A stretch of DNA of 64,000 nucleotides from assembly GCF_965219885.1 (NCBI RefSeq), contig NZ_CBDCOT010000009.1, positions 2,722,975 to 2,786,974 of the forward strand, given 5' to 3'. The translations under genes and the position numbers were made by a program. The notes under the pieces were generated by a model. It saw only the letters and a list, made by a program, of their open reading frames with translations, was not told the DNA's origin and did not search any database. This document shows, one piece after another, positions 35,265 through 44,645 of the stretch (position 1 is the first letter of the stretch; every line of letters starts with the position of its first letter). The stretch is from Curvivirga sp965219885 (GTDB lineage: Bacteria > Pseudomonadota > Alphaproteobacteria > UBA8366 > Aestuariispiraceae).

Positions 35265-35807
35265 TTAAATGCCTTCGTGTTCTTCGTCTTGAGTTGGTTC
35301 TTCATCGCCAGTCAGCACACGAAGAGAATGAATAGCCATTGAAATGCCTTGTAAGATCAACAAAACCAGCATCACAACCATAGCGGATTTCAAAATAAAG
35401 ACAGCTGGAATACCACTTGTTTCTTTTGATTTTTCAAATATCTGCCAAGAAGAGGCAACATACGGCCAAACGTAATAAAGCATGCCTACACATACAGGTA
35501 GTAACAATGTAAAGAAGCCGAAAATATCGACCATCGCTTTTTTACGAGGTGAAGCGCCGCGATAGAAGATATCTACACGAACATGTCCACCATGAAGCAG
35601 GGTATAACCTGCACCTAACATAAATAAAAAACCATGCATATAAATGATGGATTCTTGCATAAAAATGGAACCGTAGCCAAATACGTAACGCAATACTACG
35701 ACCAAAAACTGTACCACAACCATGAACAACGCCAGCCAGCATACAGACATACCAAATTGCTGATTGATGCGATCAATGAAGCGGGCCAGACAAGTTAAAA
35801 CTTGCAC
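35265..35807 (-). CDS. TRAP transporter small permease (DctQ-type)
   Basis: About 180 residues with four membrane helices and the DctQ pattern (FMQESIIYMHGFLFMLGAGY near residue 50 and GGHVRVDIFYRG near 75). The GTG at 35807 is favoured because GGGAGG lies 5 nt upstream; a GTG at 35813 abuts that site. The C-terminus is acidic. It ends 2 nt before the dctM start, so the two are coupled. Confidence 0.88.
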   Translation of the reverse strand: MQVLTCLARFIDRINQQFGMSVCWLALFMVVVQFLVVVLRYVFGYGSIFMQESIIYMHGFLFMLGAGYTLLHGGHVRVDIFYRGASPRKKAMVDIFGFFTLLLPVCVGMLYYVWPYVASSWQIFEKSKETSGIPAVFILKSAMVVMLVLLILQGISMAIHSLRVLTGDEEPTQDEEHEGI

Positions 35808-36139
35808 AGACACCTCCCACTTGATGTTCTAAACTTTTAAATTAGGGCAGACCCCTAAATTTTTTACAATATTGAGCCGCATTATAGTCGTCAAACCCGC
35901 AGATACCAGCCAAAAATGATCGAAAATCCTGAAAATTCACAAATTTAGTGATGTTTTGGAATAAGTATTAGAAATAAGAATGATGGAATAACAGAAACTT
36001 TCTTTCTGTAAGCCTGCGAAAGCTATTCTTTTATGAGTAACTGAAATTTTAGTATTGTTGTGTCGTATTTTGACAAAAAAATAGCCTCGAAATCAAAGTT
36101 TCGAGGCTATTCTTATTACTTTTCAGTAACTGATTCTGA
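35808..36139. other. Intergenic region between dctQ and dctP
   Basis: A 330-nt stretch with no credible gene. It holds the dctP terminator (36074-36111) at one side and must hold the promoter of dctQM at the other. A short inverted repeat, TTAGGG (35842-35847) and CCCTAA (35853-35858), lies 35-50 nt before dctQ and could be an operator or a weak hairpin. Confidence 0.6.
36074..36111 (-). terminator. Terminator after dctP
   Basis: Perfect 13-bp stem AATAGCCTCGAAA (36080-36092) and TTTCGAGGCTATT (36099-36111); read on the minus strand it is followed by TTTTTGTCA. It ends the dctP unit, so dctQM are probably transcribed mainly from their own promoter. Confidence 0.92.
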
Positions 36140-37240
36140 TTACTTGCTATATTTGAATGGCAAGTTACGTGCATCAGCATAAGCACGCTCAGAAATTTTA
36201 GCGTAAGGAATTACATTCTTACGGAAGCTAATGAAGCTATTGTAAATTTTTGCTCCTAGTGGATCAACATCACCAACTTCACCAACTACATCACCAGATG
36301 CGCCACCGATTGCATTCAATACATCGTCAGAGAATTGACGTAATTGAACACCATGCTTGTTCAACAATGTATCTAACGCAGCAGCGTTACGTGCGTTATA
36401 TTCTGCATACATTTCGTTGTTTTCAGAACGTGCACATTCTTGGATCAATGTTTGCTGTGAAGGTGTCAGGCTATCCCAAACGCCTTTGTTGATGCCAGCA
36501 GCCAAGGTTGAACCTGGCTCATGGAAACCTGGCCAGTAGTAGTATTTAGTTACCTTGTAGAAGCCAAATGCCAAGTCATTCCATGGACCTACCCACTCAG
36601 TCGCATCAATTGCACCAGATTGTAGGGATGGGAAAATCTCACCACCAGGTAATGTGATTGCAGACGCACCGATACGACGAAGCACTTCACCACCTAGACC
36701 CGGCATACGGATCTTCAAGCCTTTGTAATCTTCCAGAGAGTTGATTTCTTTGTTGAACCAACCGCCCATTTGAACACCTGTGTTACCACACATTAGGCCT
36801 TTAACGTTGAATTCCGCACCCAACTCATCCCATAACTCTTGACCACCGCCATGTTGGATCCATGCGTCCATTTCATTGGCTGTCAAACCCATTGGGACAG
36901 CTGTGAAGAAGTTATAAGCTTTATGCTTACCTTGCCAATAATATTCAGCACCATGATACATATCTGCAGAACCTTGGGACACAGCATCGAATGATTCGAA
37001 TGGTGGTACCAACTCACCAGCAGCATATAGTTTAACAGTCAATTGACCGTCAGAAGCTTTGGTTACTTTATCTGCAAAGCGTTGAGCGCCTGTGCCTAGG
37101 CCAGGAAAGCCCTTTGGCCATGTTGTAACCATTTTTAATTCGCGTTTACCAGAAGCAATCGCTGGTGCAGAAAGTGTACTTGCAGCTGCTGCAGCACCCG
37201 CAGCAATAGAAGCACCTTTCAGGAAATCACGACGTTTCAT
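36140..37240 (-). CDS. TRAP transporter substrate-binding protein (DctP-type)
   Basis: About 366 residues with a twin-arginine-like signal (MKRRDFLKGASIAAGAAAAA, ending near SAPAIAS). The mature part begins KMVTTWPKGFPGLGTGAQRF, and has MYHGAEYYWQGK near residue 105 and IDATEWVGPWNDLAFG near 210, resembling the TakP/2-oxoacid and lactate-binding group of DctP proteins. The start at 37240 is set by GGGAG about 9 nt upstream; the frame is open 31 codons further but without a matching site. It presumably delivers a 2-oxo or hydroxy acid to DctQM, but the ligand is not proven. Confidence 0.9.
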   Translation of the reverse strand: MKRRDFLKGASIAAGAAAAASTLSAPAIASGKRELKMVTTWPKGFPGLGTGAQRFADKVTKASDGQLTVKLYAAGELVPPFESFDAVSQGSADMYHGAEYYWQGKHKAYNFFTAVPMGLTANEMDAWIQHGGGQELWDELGAEFNVKGLMCGNTGVQMGGWFNKEINSLEDYKGLKIRMPGLGGEVLRRIGASAITLPGGEIFPSLQSGAIDATEWVGPWNDLAFGFYKVTKYYYWPGFHEPGSTLAAGINKGVWDSLTPSQQTLIQECARSENNEMYAEYNARNAAALDTLLNKHGVQLRQFSDDVLNAIGGASGDVVGEVGDVDPLGAKIYNSFISFRKNVIPYAKISERAYADARNLPFKYSK

Positions 37241-37468
37241 TATTACCGTCTCCCAATTTAGGTTAATTAAAATTATCCGATGAACTGTAAATCCCTGTTT
37301 ACCCAATCCATCCTTATTATTTTTGAATAACATAATTTTATCTTGTTATTCAAAGCTCTTGGTAAAGTTATAGCGTAATTACTTTTTACGCAATAATTGG
37401 ATGACGGAATTGAATGAAATTTTTAAGAAATTGTATGAAGATGTTTTCTAAATTGGATAACTGAAATG

Positions 37469-38185
37469 TTACAATTTATTCCAAAGCCCTTTATCATAGT
37501 ATTCTAATGGGGTGAAACGTTCTTTATACGCCATTTTAGGACTATTTTTGATCCAGTATCCTAAATATACATATGGAAGACATTCATTTTCCATTTTTTG
37601 AATCATATCTAAAATTATAAAACTACCAAAACTTCTCTCACGTAAATCAGAATCAAAAAAGCTATAAACAGCCGACCAACCATCTGGTAAAATATCGGTG
37701 AGACAAGCCGCTTTTAGGTTATTGTTATTATCACGATATTCAATGATTCTGGTATCTACAGGGCTGAGCTTGATCATATTCTCAAAGTCATAGCGTGACA
37801 TATCCGCCATTTCACCATCATGGTGTCGAGAAGTAACATATTTCTTGAACAAAGCATATTGTTCATCCGTAATAGTAATACCCTTGATTTCAGATGTCAG
37901 ATCAGAATTTTTACGTAAGATACGTTTCCATCCTTTTTTCCAATCAAAATTACTTACATTGATACGTACCGATTTACAGGCATTGCAATTAGGACATGTC
38001 GGGCGATAAATAATATTATGAGAACGACGAAATCCAGCTTGGCTCATTCGATTAAATTGGTACTGTGCCCATTCACCGCTTACTTCGGTAAAAAGTTGTT
38101 GTTCAACTTCACCATCAATATACGGGCATTTCATTTTGTTTGACCGATGGAATATTTGTATCGGTGCAGGGCGTTGAATTGACAT
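37469..38185 (-). CDS. bpt: Aspartate/glutamate leucyltransferase Bpt
   Basis: A 238-residue protein of the arginyl/leucyl-tRNA protein transferase family. Typical segments are CPYIDGEVEQQLF near residue 20, YRPTCPNCNACKSVRI near residue 60 with the conserved cysteines, SRHHDGEM near 118, and the C-terminal LGYWIKNSPKMAYKERFTPLE near 208. Bpt transfers leucine to N-terminal Asp or Glu, marking proteins for ClpS/ClpAP degradation. It stands beside an RDD gene on the same strand. Confidence 0.93.
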   Translation of the reverse strand: MSIQRPAPIQIFHRSNKMKCPYIDGEVEQQLFTEVSGEWAQYQFNRMSQAGFRRSHNIIYRPTCPNCNACKSVRINVSNFDWKKGWKRILRKNSDLTSEIKGITITDEQYALFKKYVTSRHHDGEMADMSRYDFENMIKLSPVDTRIIEYRDNNNNLKAACLTDILPDGWSAVYSFFDSDLRERSFGSFIILDMIQKMENECLPYVYLGYWIKNSPKMAYKERFTPLEYYDKGLWNKL

Positions 38186-38253
38186 TCTTAAGTACCAGTT
38201 ATGATTACAAATTCTGGTTGTGTGAGCCAGATATATCTATTTCACCTTAAAAT

Positions 38254-38745
38254 TTATGATTTGTCCAGAAAATCGCTCGGAATAACCCGGCTGTTACTTA
38301 ATATATCGTGTAAACATCTGCCTTTGTTATCGAATAAGCACCACGCTAATAGAATACCACCTGTCATAGATAATGTCATATAGAACAGGATTACCTGAAT
38401 AACTGCTTGTAACCAGTTTAATCTTTGACCAGTTGTTGCTTCAATTTGAATTAGGCCCATAGCACGCTGTCCAAAAGTAGCTTGGTTCGGCGATGAAATG
38501 AGGAAAGAATGATAGAGGAGGGGAAGTAACAAAACTATAACAGCGATTAATGGCGATAATAATCCGAATGATGCTAAGTTAATGAAAAACAAAGCAATAC
38601 CAATAATCCCCAAAATTACCGCGTCAATAATGTAAGCAACTATTCGCTTACCAATTATTGATTGTCCATCACCAAAATCCATTACTGTTTCATGCCCTGA
38701 ATTCATGCGCAGTTGAATCGGTGGTTTTATATTTGGATTACTCAT
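38254..38745 (-). CDS. RDD family membrane protein
   Basis: A 163-residue membrane protein with the RDD domain. The Arg and Asp positions appear in IGKRIVAYIIDAVILGII (residues about 31-48), with further helices near residues 60-85 and 120-145 and the segment FGQRAMGLIQIEATTGQRL near residue 93. The family is thought to include transport-related membrane proteins; function here is unknown. It lies 68 nt upstream of bpt on the same strand and may share its transcript. Confidence 0.88.
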   Translation of the reverse strand: MSNPNIKPPIQLRMNSGHETVMDFGDGQSIIGKRIVAYIIDAVILGIIGIALFFINLASFGLLSPLIAVIVLLLPLLYHSFLISSPNQATFGQRAMGLIQIEATTGQRLNWLQAVIQVILFYMTLSMTGGILLAWCLFDNKGRCLHDILSNSRVIPSDFLDKS

Positions 38746-38838
38746 CTATTTTTTCCTAAATTGAAAAATACAATAAGGTATAGGTAAGGACTTATCTATA
38801 TTCTACAAGGGATTTGTGCATTATAGATGGAAACGGGA

Positions 38839-39774
38839 TTAAAGTTGAGGGGCCTCATCTGGGTTGAAAAGCGAAGGGGAACCGGTTTCCGGTTTACCGG
38901 TAACTTTATCAGTAGCCTGACGAATATATACAATAACAACACGTCTGTTTGCCGGGGCTCCTGGATTATCTGCGTCCAATGGCTCGTAGGATGCTTTACC
39001 TACAACTGCTTGAAAACGCCGAGGCGTAATACCTGATTTTTGAAGTTGACGGCGTGCCGAACCGGCACGATCTACGGATAGCTTCCATTGATCTGCTTTT
39101 TCTTCTGCACCATCTGTATGACCAGTAACTGATACTGGGTTTGGTAATCGCTCTCCGTATTGTGCAATGAAACGCAACAACATAATCCCATGCTCTGTGA
39201 GTTTTGCTGATTTATGCTCAAAGAGTGGTAATTTTTCCTGATCAAGCATTTGTACGCGCAAACCTTCATCCGTAACATCGATCTTTATGGATTGCTTTAG
39301 ATCTTTTAATTCTGGCGGTAAGTTATCTAAGGCTGCTTCCATAAGTTCTTTGGTACCATAAAAGTTTTGGTCTTCCATAATTGGATCCAAGCGGCCCTGA
39401 GAACCTGTAGATTCTTCATCTGCGGTACCTGATCCTTCAGTCTCTGAATCTTGAAGTCCTTGGTCTCGCGGAGCAGAAATATCAGCTGCTGTATGGAGTT
39501 TTTCTTCCTCAGGACCTGGTTCTGCTGATGTTATGCCGCCAAACATACCACCAGCACCACTTGGATCGGCAGTTTTCTTTGTTGTAGGAGTGAAGTAGGA
39601 GGAAACTCCCTTCAATACCTCTTCCTCTGTTGCATTTAAAAGCCAGAGTAACAGGAAAAACGCCATCATTGCTGTTACAAAATCGGCATAAGCAATTTTC
39701 CAAGCACCACCATGGGCACCGTCTTCAGCGATCTTCTTGACTTTAAATATGACGGGTTGATCTTCGTCTGACAT
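38839..39774 (-). CDS. MotB-like flagellar stator protein, second copy
   Basis: A 311-residue MotB-type protein. The single membrane helix KIAYADFVTAMMAFFLLLWL (residues about 27-46) contains the proton-conducting aspartate. A linker rich in Gly/Asp/Glu (residues about 60-130) follows, then an OmpA-like peptidoglycan-binding domain with VSVTGHTDG near 218, LSVDRAGSARRQL near 232 and VIVYIRQATDK near 287. It lies 18 nt after the first motB copy. Compared with that copy it differs mostly in the linker, so it is a diverged duplicate rather than an artefact. Confidence 0.9.
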   Translation of the reverse strand: MSDEDQPVIFKVKKIAEDGAHGGAWKIAYADFVTAMMAFFLLLWLLNATEEEVLKGVSSYFTPTTKKTADPSGAGGMFGGITSAEPGPEEEKLHTAADISAPRDQGLQDSETEGSGTADEESTGSQGRLDPIMEDQNFYGTKELMEAALDNLPPELKDLKQSIKIDVTDEGLRVQMLDQEKLPLFEHKSAKLTEHGIMLLRFIAQYGERLPNPVSVTGHTDGAEEKADQWKLSVDRAGSARRQLQKSGITPRRFQAVVGKASYEPLDADNPGAPANRRVVIVYIRQATDKVTGKPETGSPSLFNPDEAPQL

Positions 39775-39792
39775 TTCCTAACTCTTTCTCAT

Positions 39793-40728
39793 TTATTCCA
39801 GAGTTGGAACTTGCGCGCTAATAGCCGAATCATAATCCGGGAAAGTGAGCAAAATTGCCAAACGTCTATTACGGATCGATCCAGGGTAGCGAGGATCCAA
39901 CAAGTCTGAGGCGCCTTTACCGCGTACTGTAACAATTTTTGAATCAGGAAGGCCTGCATTAACAAGCCATTCACGAATAACAAAGGCACGATCTGTGGAT
40001 AATTCCCAATTAGTATAATCATCGTCACGGATGAAACCGTTACGTTCAGTATGCACTGTGATCTCTACTTCATTAGGTAACGAAGACATAATACTACCAA
40101 CGACAGCAAGTAGTTGACGTGAATAGCGTGTTAATTCGTCTGTATTTTCTTCAAATAAGGGACGATCTTCTTGATCTAGAATTTGAATGCGTAAACCTTC
40201 ATTGGTTATTTCAAACATCATACTGGTTTGAATTTCCCTCAGAAGTTCTTGTTCCATTACAGATTGTCGTAACTGTTCCATCGCCTCGTTGAGGCGTTCG
40301 TTACGCTGTTCTTCTTGGATAGCAGCGGCTTGTTCGGTTTCGGATAAATCTTCATCTTCACGTTCATCCCCCTCAAAATCACCTTCCGCTTCCTTACCAT
40401 AAGAAGGTAAGGCTACATTGATTTTGGGGCGCGAGCTTGCTGAACGCATTGCGCCTTCGACAGCCACGGCCATTCCAGCCATTGCTTCACCAACCGCGGC
40501 CGCATTTTCTGCTATATTTGCTGGTGCGAAATATTCTGATAAACCATTCATTTGATTTTCTGTAGTGGCATTTAAGAGCCAAAGTAACAGAAAGAATGCC
40601 ATCATCGCTGTTACAAAGTCAGCATAGGCAATTTTCCAAGCACCACCATGTCCCTCAGCGGGGATTTTCTTTTTTTTGGTAAGTATAAGCGGGGCGAGAC
40701 CGTCATCGCCTTCAAAAGCATCCGCCAT
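39793..40728 (-). CDS. motB: Flagellar stator protein MotB, first copy
   Basis: A 311-residue protein with the same helix, GHGGAWKIAYADFVTAMMAF (Asp near residue 37), a long acidic linker with AMAGMAVAVEGAM, and an OmpA-like domain with VEITVHTERNG near 227, LSTDRAFVIREWL near 248 and RRLAILLTF near 288. In this copy the OmpA TGHTD pattern is changed to TVHTE. It binds peptidoglycan and couples proton flow to rotation together with MotA. The gene lies 56 nt after motA and has GGAG 8 nt before the ATG. Confidence 0.92.
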   Translation of the reverse strand: MADAFEGDDGLAPLILTKKKKIPAEGHGGAWKIAYADFVTAMMAFFLLLWLLNATTENQMNGLSEYFAPANIAENAAAVGEAMAGMAVAVEGAMRSASSRPKINVALPSYGKEAEGDFEGDEREDEDLSETEQAAAIQEEQRNERLNEAMEQLRQSVMEQELLREIQTSMMFEITNEGLRIQILDQEDRPLFEENTDELTRYSRQLLAVVGSIMSSLPNEVEITVHTERNGFIRDDDYTNWELSTDRAFVIREWLVNAGLPDSKIVTVRGKGASDLLDPRYPGSIRNRRLAILLTFPDYDSAISAQVPTLE

Positions 40729-40784
40729 CTATTTACTCCAACTTACCATTCAGATAATCAAACTTAACCTATTAAGGGGCAATT

Positions 40785-41648
40785 TTATGCCACAGGTGGC
40801 AACGTGCCTGTAGCTTCTTCAACTTCTGCGAAACTGGGACGCATATGTGATGCCAGAGCTTTACGTGCGAACTCAACAGAAACCTGCGGTGCATAGCCTT
40901 GCAAGTGAGCCAGCATACCCATTTTTAAACAATTCATATATGTAGATTCTTCTTCCATCATTTGCTTGGCGTTACTGGCTAAAGGCGCAAACCATCCATA
41001 ACAAAGTAGAATCCCCAAGAAAGTTCCCACAAGCGCACCCGCGATCAATCCACCAAGTACTTCAGGTGGTTCTGAAATCGAACCCATTGTTTTAATCACC
41101 CCTAATACCGCCGCAACGATACCTAGAGCAGGGAAGCTCTCTGCTAGGTTTGTTAGGGCATGACCAATGGAATGGTCTTCATGGTGATGAACTTCTAATT
41201 CCAGATCCATTAAGGTTTCCAATTCATGAGGATTATCTGTACCAAGTGTCATCAACCTTAGGTAGTCGCAGAAAAATTCTAACGCGTGATGATCGTGGGA
41301 TAAAGTTGGAAATTCCTTAAATAGGGCACTGTCATGAGGATTTTCTACATGAGGTTCAAGCGCAAGTGCACCTTTTTGCTTCATAAGTTTAAAAACTTGA
41401 TATTGGCATAAAAGCAGTTCCAAATAATCGGCAGCTTTATATTTAGGGCCTTTAAATGTTTTCCCGAGACGACCAAAACCAGCTTTTACAATCTTCATCG
41501 GATTGGAAATAATAAAGGCAGAAATACCTGAGCCAAAGATAATCACAACCTCAAACGGTTGGTTCAATACAGCTAGCTTACCGCCCATAGCAACATATGA
41601 ACCGATCACACAAGCTACTACGGCAATCATTCCGATAAGAACAAACAT
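40785..41648 (-). CDS. motA: Flagellar stator protein MotA
   Basis: A 287-residue protein with four membrane helices: residues about 3-22, 33-48, 170-192 and 202-222. The characteristic segment ESFPALGIVAAVLGVIKTMG near residue 169 contains the proline important for torque generation, followed by GALVGTFLGILLCYG near 203. Charged residues of the large cytoplasmic loop (about 60-165) contact the rotor. No other flagellar genes are in the window, so the stator genes are separate from the main flagellar loci. Confidence 0.95.
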   Translation of the reverse strand: MFVLIGMIAVVACVIGSYVAMGGKLAVLNQPFEVVIIFGSGISAFIISNPMKIVKAGFGRLGKTFKGPKYKAADYLELLLCQYQVFKLMKQKGALALEPHVENPHDSALFKEFPTLSHDHHALEFFCDYLRLMTLGTDNPHELETLMDLELEVHHHEDHSIGHALTNLAESFPALGIVAAVLGVIKTMGSISEPPEVLGGLIAGALVGTFLGILLCYGWFAPLASNAKQMMEEESTYMNCLKMGMLAHLQGYAPQVSVEFARKALASHMRPSFAEVEEATGTLPPVA

Positions 41649-41827
41649 ATGGTGGACCCCATCACTTATGTTTAAAACTGCATTAACATATCAATTTCAT
41701 GCAGATAGAAAAAGTCATTAATGTCGCATTTAGCCATGAATCGAGGGGCACGTCTACGCTTGTTTTGAAAATATTCTAATATTTTGAGTGAATTATGCGT
41801 TTTAATCAAATTTTAGAGAGTTCAATG

Positions 41828-42625
41828 TTAGAACTCCCAAATTAGTAATTTTGTTTGACGTCGATCCTCTACTGGGATCATTTCCTCTGCAGGAATTTTC
41901 TCGCTGTCAAAACTATTGCTAATCAATATTGCCCCTTTAGGCAGCTCCTTTTTACATTTTAGGAGTAATTTATCCATTGGGTGTGGGGAAAGAAAAGCAT
42001 AGATAAAGTCCGCATCTTTTAGGGAGATATTCCATATAGATTCTCTATGAATTTGCACATTTTTACAACCAGATAACTTACATCTAATCCATAAGATAAC
42101 CCAAGTAAGAGGTGCTGTTTCAATACCTATGAAAATCTTGCTTGGATGGTGTTTGGCCAGAGGAATTAAAGCGCTACCCACGCCACATCCCAAATCATAG
42201 AATTTTTGAGTTTCTATTTTGTCGTCAATAAATTGAGAAAGTGTTTCTACTGTTTTTCGATTGCTAAGATATAATGGTACGCGATCGCCAAAACTATTCC
42301 AGTTTAAAAGTAATAATCCGCCAGCAAGAGTTGGATACACCCATATCGGAAAGGATTGACCTTCCATAATTAGATAGGCTGTAGGTAGTATCGCAAAAAT
42401 CGCTATCCACCAGCGTGGAAGTTGAAAGGGGATACAGAGAAGCATTGCAGATACAGCGAATATCGCAGTTTTTATCCATACGTCTAAATCAATGGAAATA
42501 ATTAAGATAGATAACCACACGATACCGAATGCGCATATAGCTACAACAATACCTGTTAGTGCTGTTGGGCCAGGGATAATCCCTTTTTTTTCCAGAGAGG
42601 ATAGCGCTTTTGATTCAGTCTTCAT
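41828..42625 (-). CDS. Membrane-anchored class I methyltransferase
   Basis: About 265 residues. The first half holds three or four hydrophobic segments (residues about 20-105). A small SAM-dependent methyltransferase core follows with FYDLGCGVGSALIPLAKHHP near residue 139 (motif I), GIETAPLTWVIL near 163 and DADFIYAFLSPHPMDKLL near 199. This pairing of membrane helices with a compact methyltransferase recalls the FAM173/ATPSc-KMT lysine methyltransferases, but the match is not certain. The ATG at 42625 is preferred to a TTG at 42643. Substrate unknown. Confidence 0.75.
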   Translation of the reverse strand: MKTESKALSSLEKKGIIPGPTALTGIVVAICAFGIVWLSILIISIDLDVWIKTAIFAVSAMLLCIPFQLPRWWIAIFAILPTAYLIMEGQSFPIWVYPTLAGGLLLLNWNSFGDRVPLYLSNRKTVETLSQFIDDKIETQKFYDLGCGVGSALIPLAKHHPSKIFIGIETAPLTWVILWIRCKLSGCKNVQIHRESIWNISLKDADFIYAFLSPHPMDKLLLKCKKELPKGAILISNSFDSEKIPAEEMIPVEDRRQTKLLIWEF

Positions 42626-42736
42626 AAAGTTTAGAAATCCCAACTTTTTATCTCGCTAAACAACAGAAATTAAGCTAATTAATGCTTAATTATATTTGCT
42701 GATTTTAATATCTGTAATAAGAAAGAAAAGAAATAA

Positions 42737-43243
42737 ATGTCTGATAATTCAATTGATCCGATGGAATTTCGTAATTGTTGTGGTCGTTTTGCAACTGGTG
42801 TTACTGTTGTGACAGGTAAATTGGCGGATGGCAGTCCTGTTGGTGTGACTGCGAATTCTTTCTCATCTGTCTCATTAGATCCTGCGCTCGTTTTATTTTG
42901 CCTTGATAAGAAAGCGTTAAGCTTTGACGCATTCTCACTGGATAGTCATTTTGCTTTCAATATTTTATCGGAAGATCAAATGGATGCTTCTAATAACTTT
43001 GCAAGTCAAGGGATCGATAAATTTGAAAAGGCAGAATATCGTTGCAATGAATATGGTGTGCCAATTTTAAAAGATACTTTGGCAACGATTGAATGTAAGA
43101 TGCATGCGATCCATGACGGTGGCGATCACCAAATTATCGTTGGCGAAGTAACTAGCATGGCGATGAAAGAATTAACGGACGACACATCTGGCCGTCCGTT
43201 GTTATATTTCTCCGGATCCTATGGGAAAATGTCCGGCAAATAA
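42737..43243 (+). CDS. Flavin reductase domain protein
   Basis: A 168-residue protein of the flavin reductase-like FMN-binding family. It has FRNCCGRFATGVTVVTGKLA near residue 11, GVTANSFSSVSLDPALVLFC near 36 and FNILSEDQ near 75, and ends with GEVTSM and RPLLYFSGSYGKM. These proteins reduce FMN or FAD with NAD(P)H for a partner monooxygenase. No monooxygenase is adjacent, so the partner is unknown. Divergent from the methyltransferase gene. Confidence 0.9.
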   Translation: MSDNSIDPMEFRNCCGRFATGVTVVTGKLADGSPVGVTANSFSSVSLDPALVLFCLDKKALSFDAFSLDSHFAFNILSEDQMDASNNFASQGIDKFEKAEYRCNEYGVPILKDTLATIECKMHAIHDGGDHQIIVGEVTSMAMKELTDDTSGRPLLYFSGSYGKMSGK

Positions 43244-43268
43244 TTTCAACGGAATATGGGTGGCTTGA

Positions 43269-44645
43269 TTAACAAGCCACCACATTCACAGCCAAGCCAC
43301 CTTGGCTTGTTTCTTTATATTTAGTGTGCATATCAAGGCCAGTTTGGCGCATTGTTTCAATAGCTGTATCCAAGAATACGAAATGCTCACCATCCCCTTT
43401 GAGAGCAAGGGAGGCTGCATTAATTGCTTTAACCGCACCCATTGCGTTACGTTCAATACAAGGAACCTGAACAAGGCCCGCAACTGGATCGCAAGTCATT
43501 CCAAGATGGTGCTCCATAGCAATTTCTGCTGCATTTTCAATCTGTTCATTGGTGCCACCTAAAGCAGCACATAAGCCTGCTGCAGCCATAGCGCTAGCAC
43601 TACCAACTTCGCCTTGGCATCCAACCTCAGCACCGGAAATTGAAGCGTTTAGTTTAATTAACGAACCAATAGCTGTTGCTGTCAGGATGAACTTATGTAC
43701 ACCTTCCATGTCCGACGAAGGAACGATATCTTCATAATAGCGTAAAACAGCAGGTAAAATCCCAGCGGCACCATTCGTTGGCGCTGTCACTACATTGCCT
43801 CCGGCTGCGTTTTCTTCGTTAACCGCAATTGCCCAAAGGCTTACCCAGTCCATTGCCTCATGTGGGGAGTACATATTTGTACCACGACTGTTTTTAAGTT
43901 GCTGATGAATGTTTTTTGCACGGCGTTTTACATCTAATCCACCTGGCAAAATGCCTTCTTGGCGTAAACCGCGATCAATACATTTGCGCATTACTTCACG
44001 TAAACGATTCAAACCTGCTTCTACTTCGGCTTCATTGGATTTAGAAACTTCGTTGCGGTAAACCATTTCAGAAATAGTCAGGCCGTTTTCTTTACCCATA
44101 TCAAGCATCTGACGTGCGTCTTGGAAAGGGTAGGGGAATTCGGTATGATCCATTGGATTGCCTTCGTTCAACTCATCTACAGTTGCAACGAAACCGCCAC
44201 CGATAGAATAATAGATACCTTCTTGGATCTCATCGCCAGCTGTATTATAGGCAATGAAGCGCATGCCATTAGTATGGCATGGAAGCAGGTCATTATAACG
44301 GAAAATCATATCTTCACTTTCGGTGAAGTTGATCATTTTTTTACCGTCCAGATTTAAACCACGTGATTCGCGAATTGTTTCCAAAGTTTTAGGAGAACGA
44401 TCCACATCAATTTTATCCGGTGTTTCGCCTGTTAAACCAAGGATCGTAGCTGTATCTGTACAGTGACCTTTACCTGTTAATGCAAGGGAGCCATATAATT
44501 CTACAACAACACGGTTTGTGTTATCGAATTCACCGGATTCATGTAGATCATCCAAGAAACGGCGAGATGCAACCATGGGCCCAACTGTATGTGAGCTGGA
44601 AGGTCCAATACCGATCTTAAACAATTCAAATACGCTGAATGGCAT
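43269..44645 (-). CDS. sdaA: L-serine ammonia-lyase, iron-sulfur type
   Basis: A 458-residue single-chain L-serine dehydratase. The beta part begins with FKIGIGPSSSHTVGPMVASR near residue 9, and the alpha part includes APTNGAAGILPAVLRYYE near residue 287 and the cluster cysteines in CDPVAGLVQVPCIERN near residue 386. It converts serine to pyruvate and ammonia using a [4Fe-4S] cluster. The start has GAGGAA upstream. It is divergent from the decarboxylase gene across a 460-nt leader region. Confidence 0.95.
   Translation of the reverse strand: MPFSVFELFKIGIGPSSSHTVGPMVASRRFLDDLHESGEFDNTNRVVVELYGSLALTGKGHCTDTATILGLTGETPDKIDVDRSPKTLETIRESRGLNLDGKKMINFTESEDMIFRYNDLLPCHTNGMRFIAYNTAGDEIQEGIYYSIGGGFVATVDELNEGNPMDHTEFPYPFQDARQMLDMGKENGLTISEMVYRNEVSKSNEAEVEAGLNRLREVMRKCIDRGLRQEGILPGGLDVKRRAKNIHQQLKNSRGTNMYSPHEAMDWVSLWAIAVNEENAAGGNVVTAPTNGAAGILPAVLRYYEDIVPSSDMEGVHKFILTATAIGSLIKLNASISGAEVGCQGEVGSASAMAAAGLCAALGGTNEQIENAAEIAMEHHLGMTCDPVAGLVQVPCIERNAMGAVKAINAASLALKGDGEHFVFLDTAIETMRQTGLDMHTKYKETSQGGLAVNVVAC

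Noticed and set aside
43260..43280. GTGGCTTG-ATTAA-CAAGCCAC as a terminator between the flavin reductase and sdaA genes
   Set aside because: The hairpin is clean but overlaps the sdaA stop and has no T tract on either side, so termination cannot be claimed.
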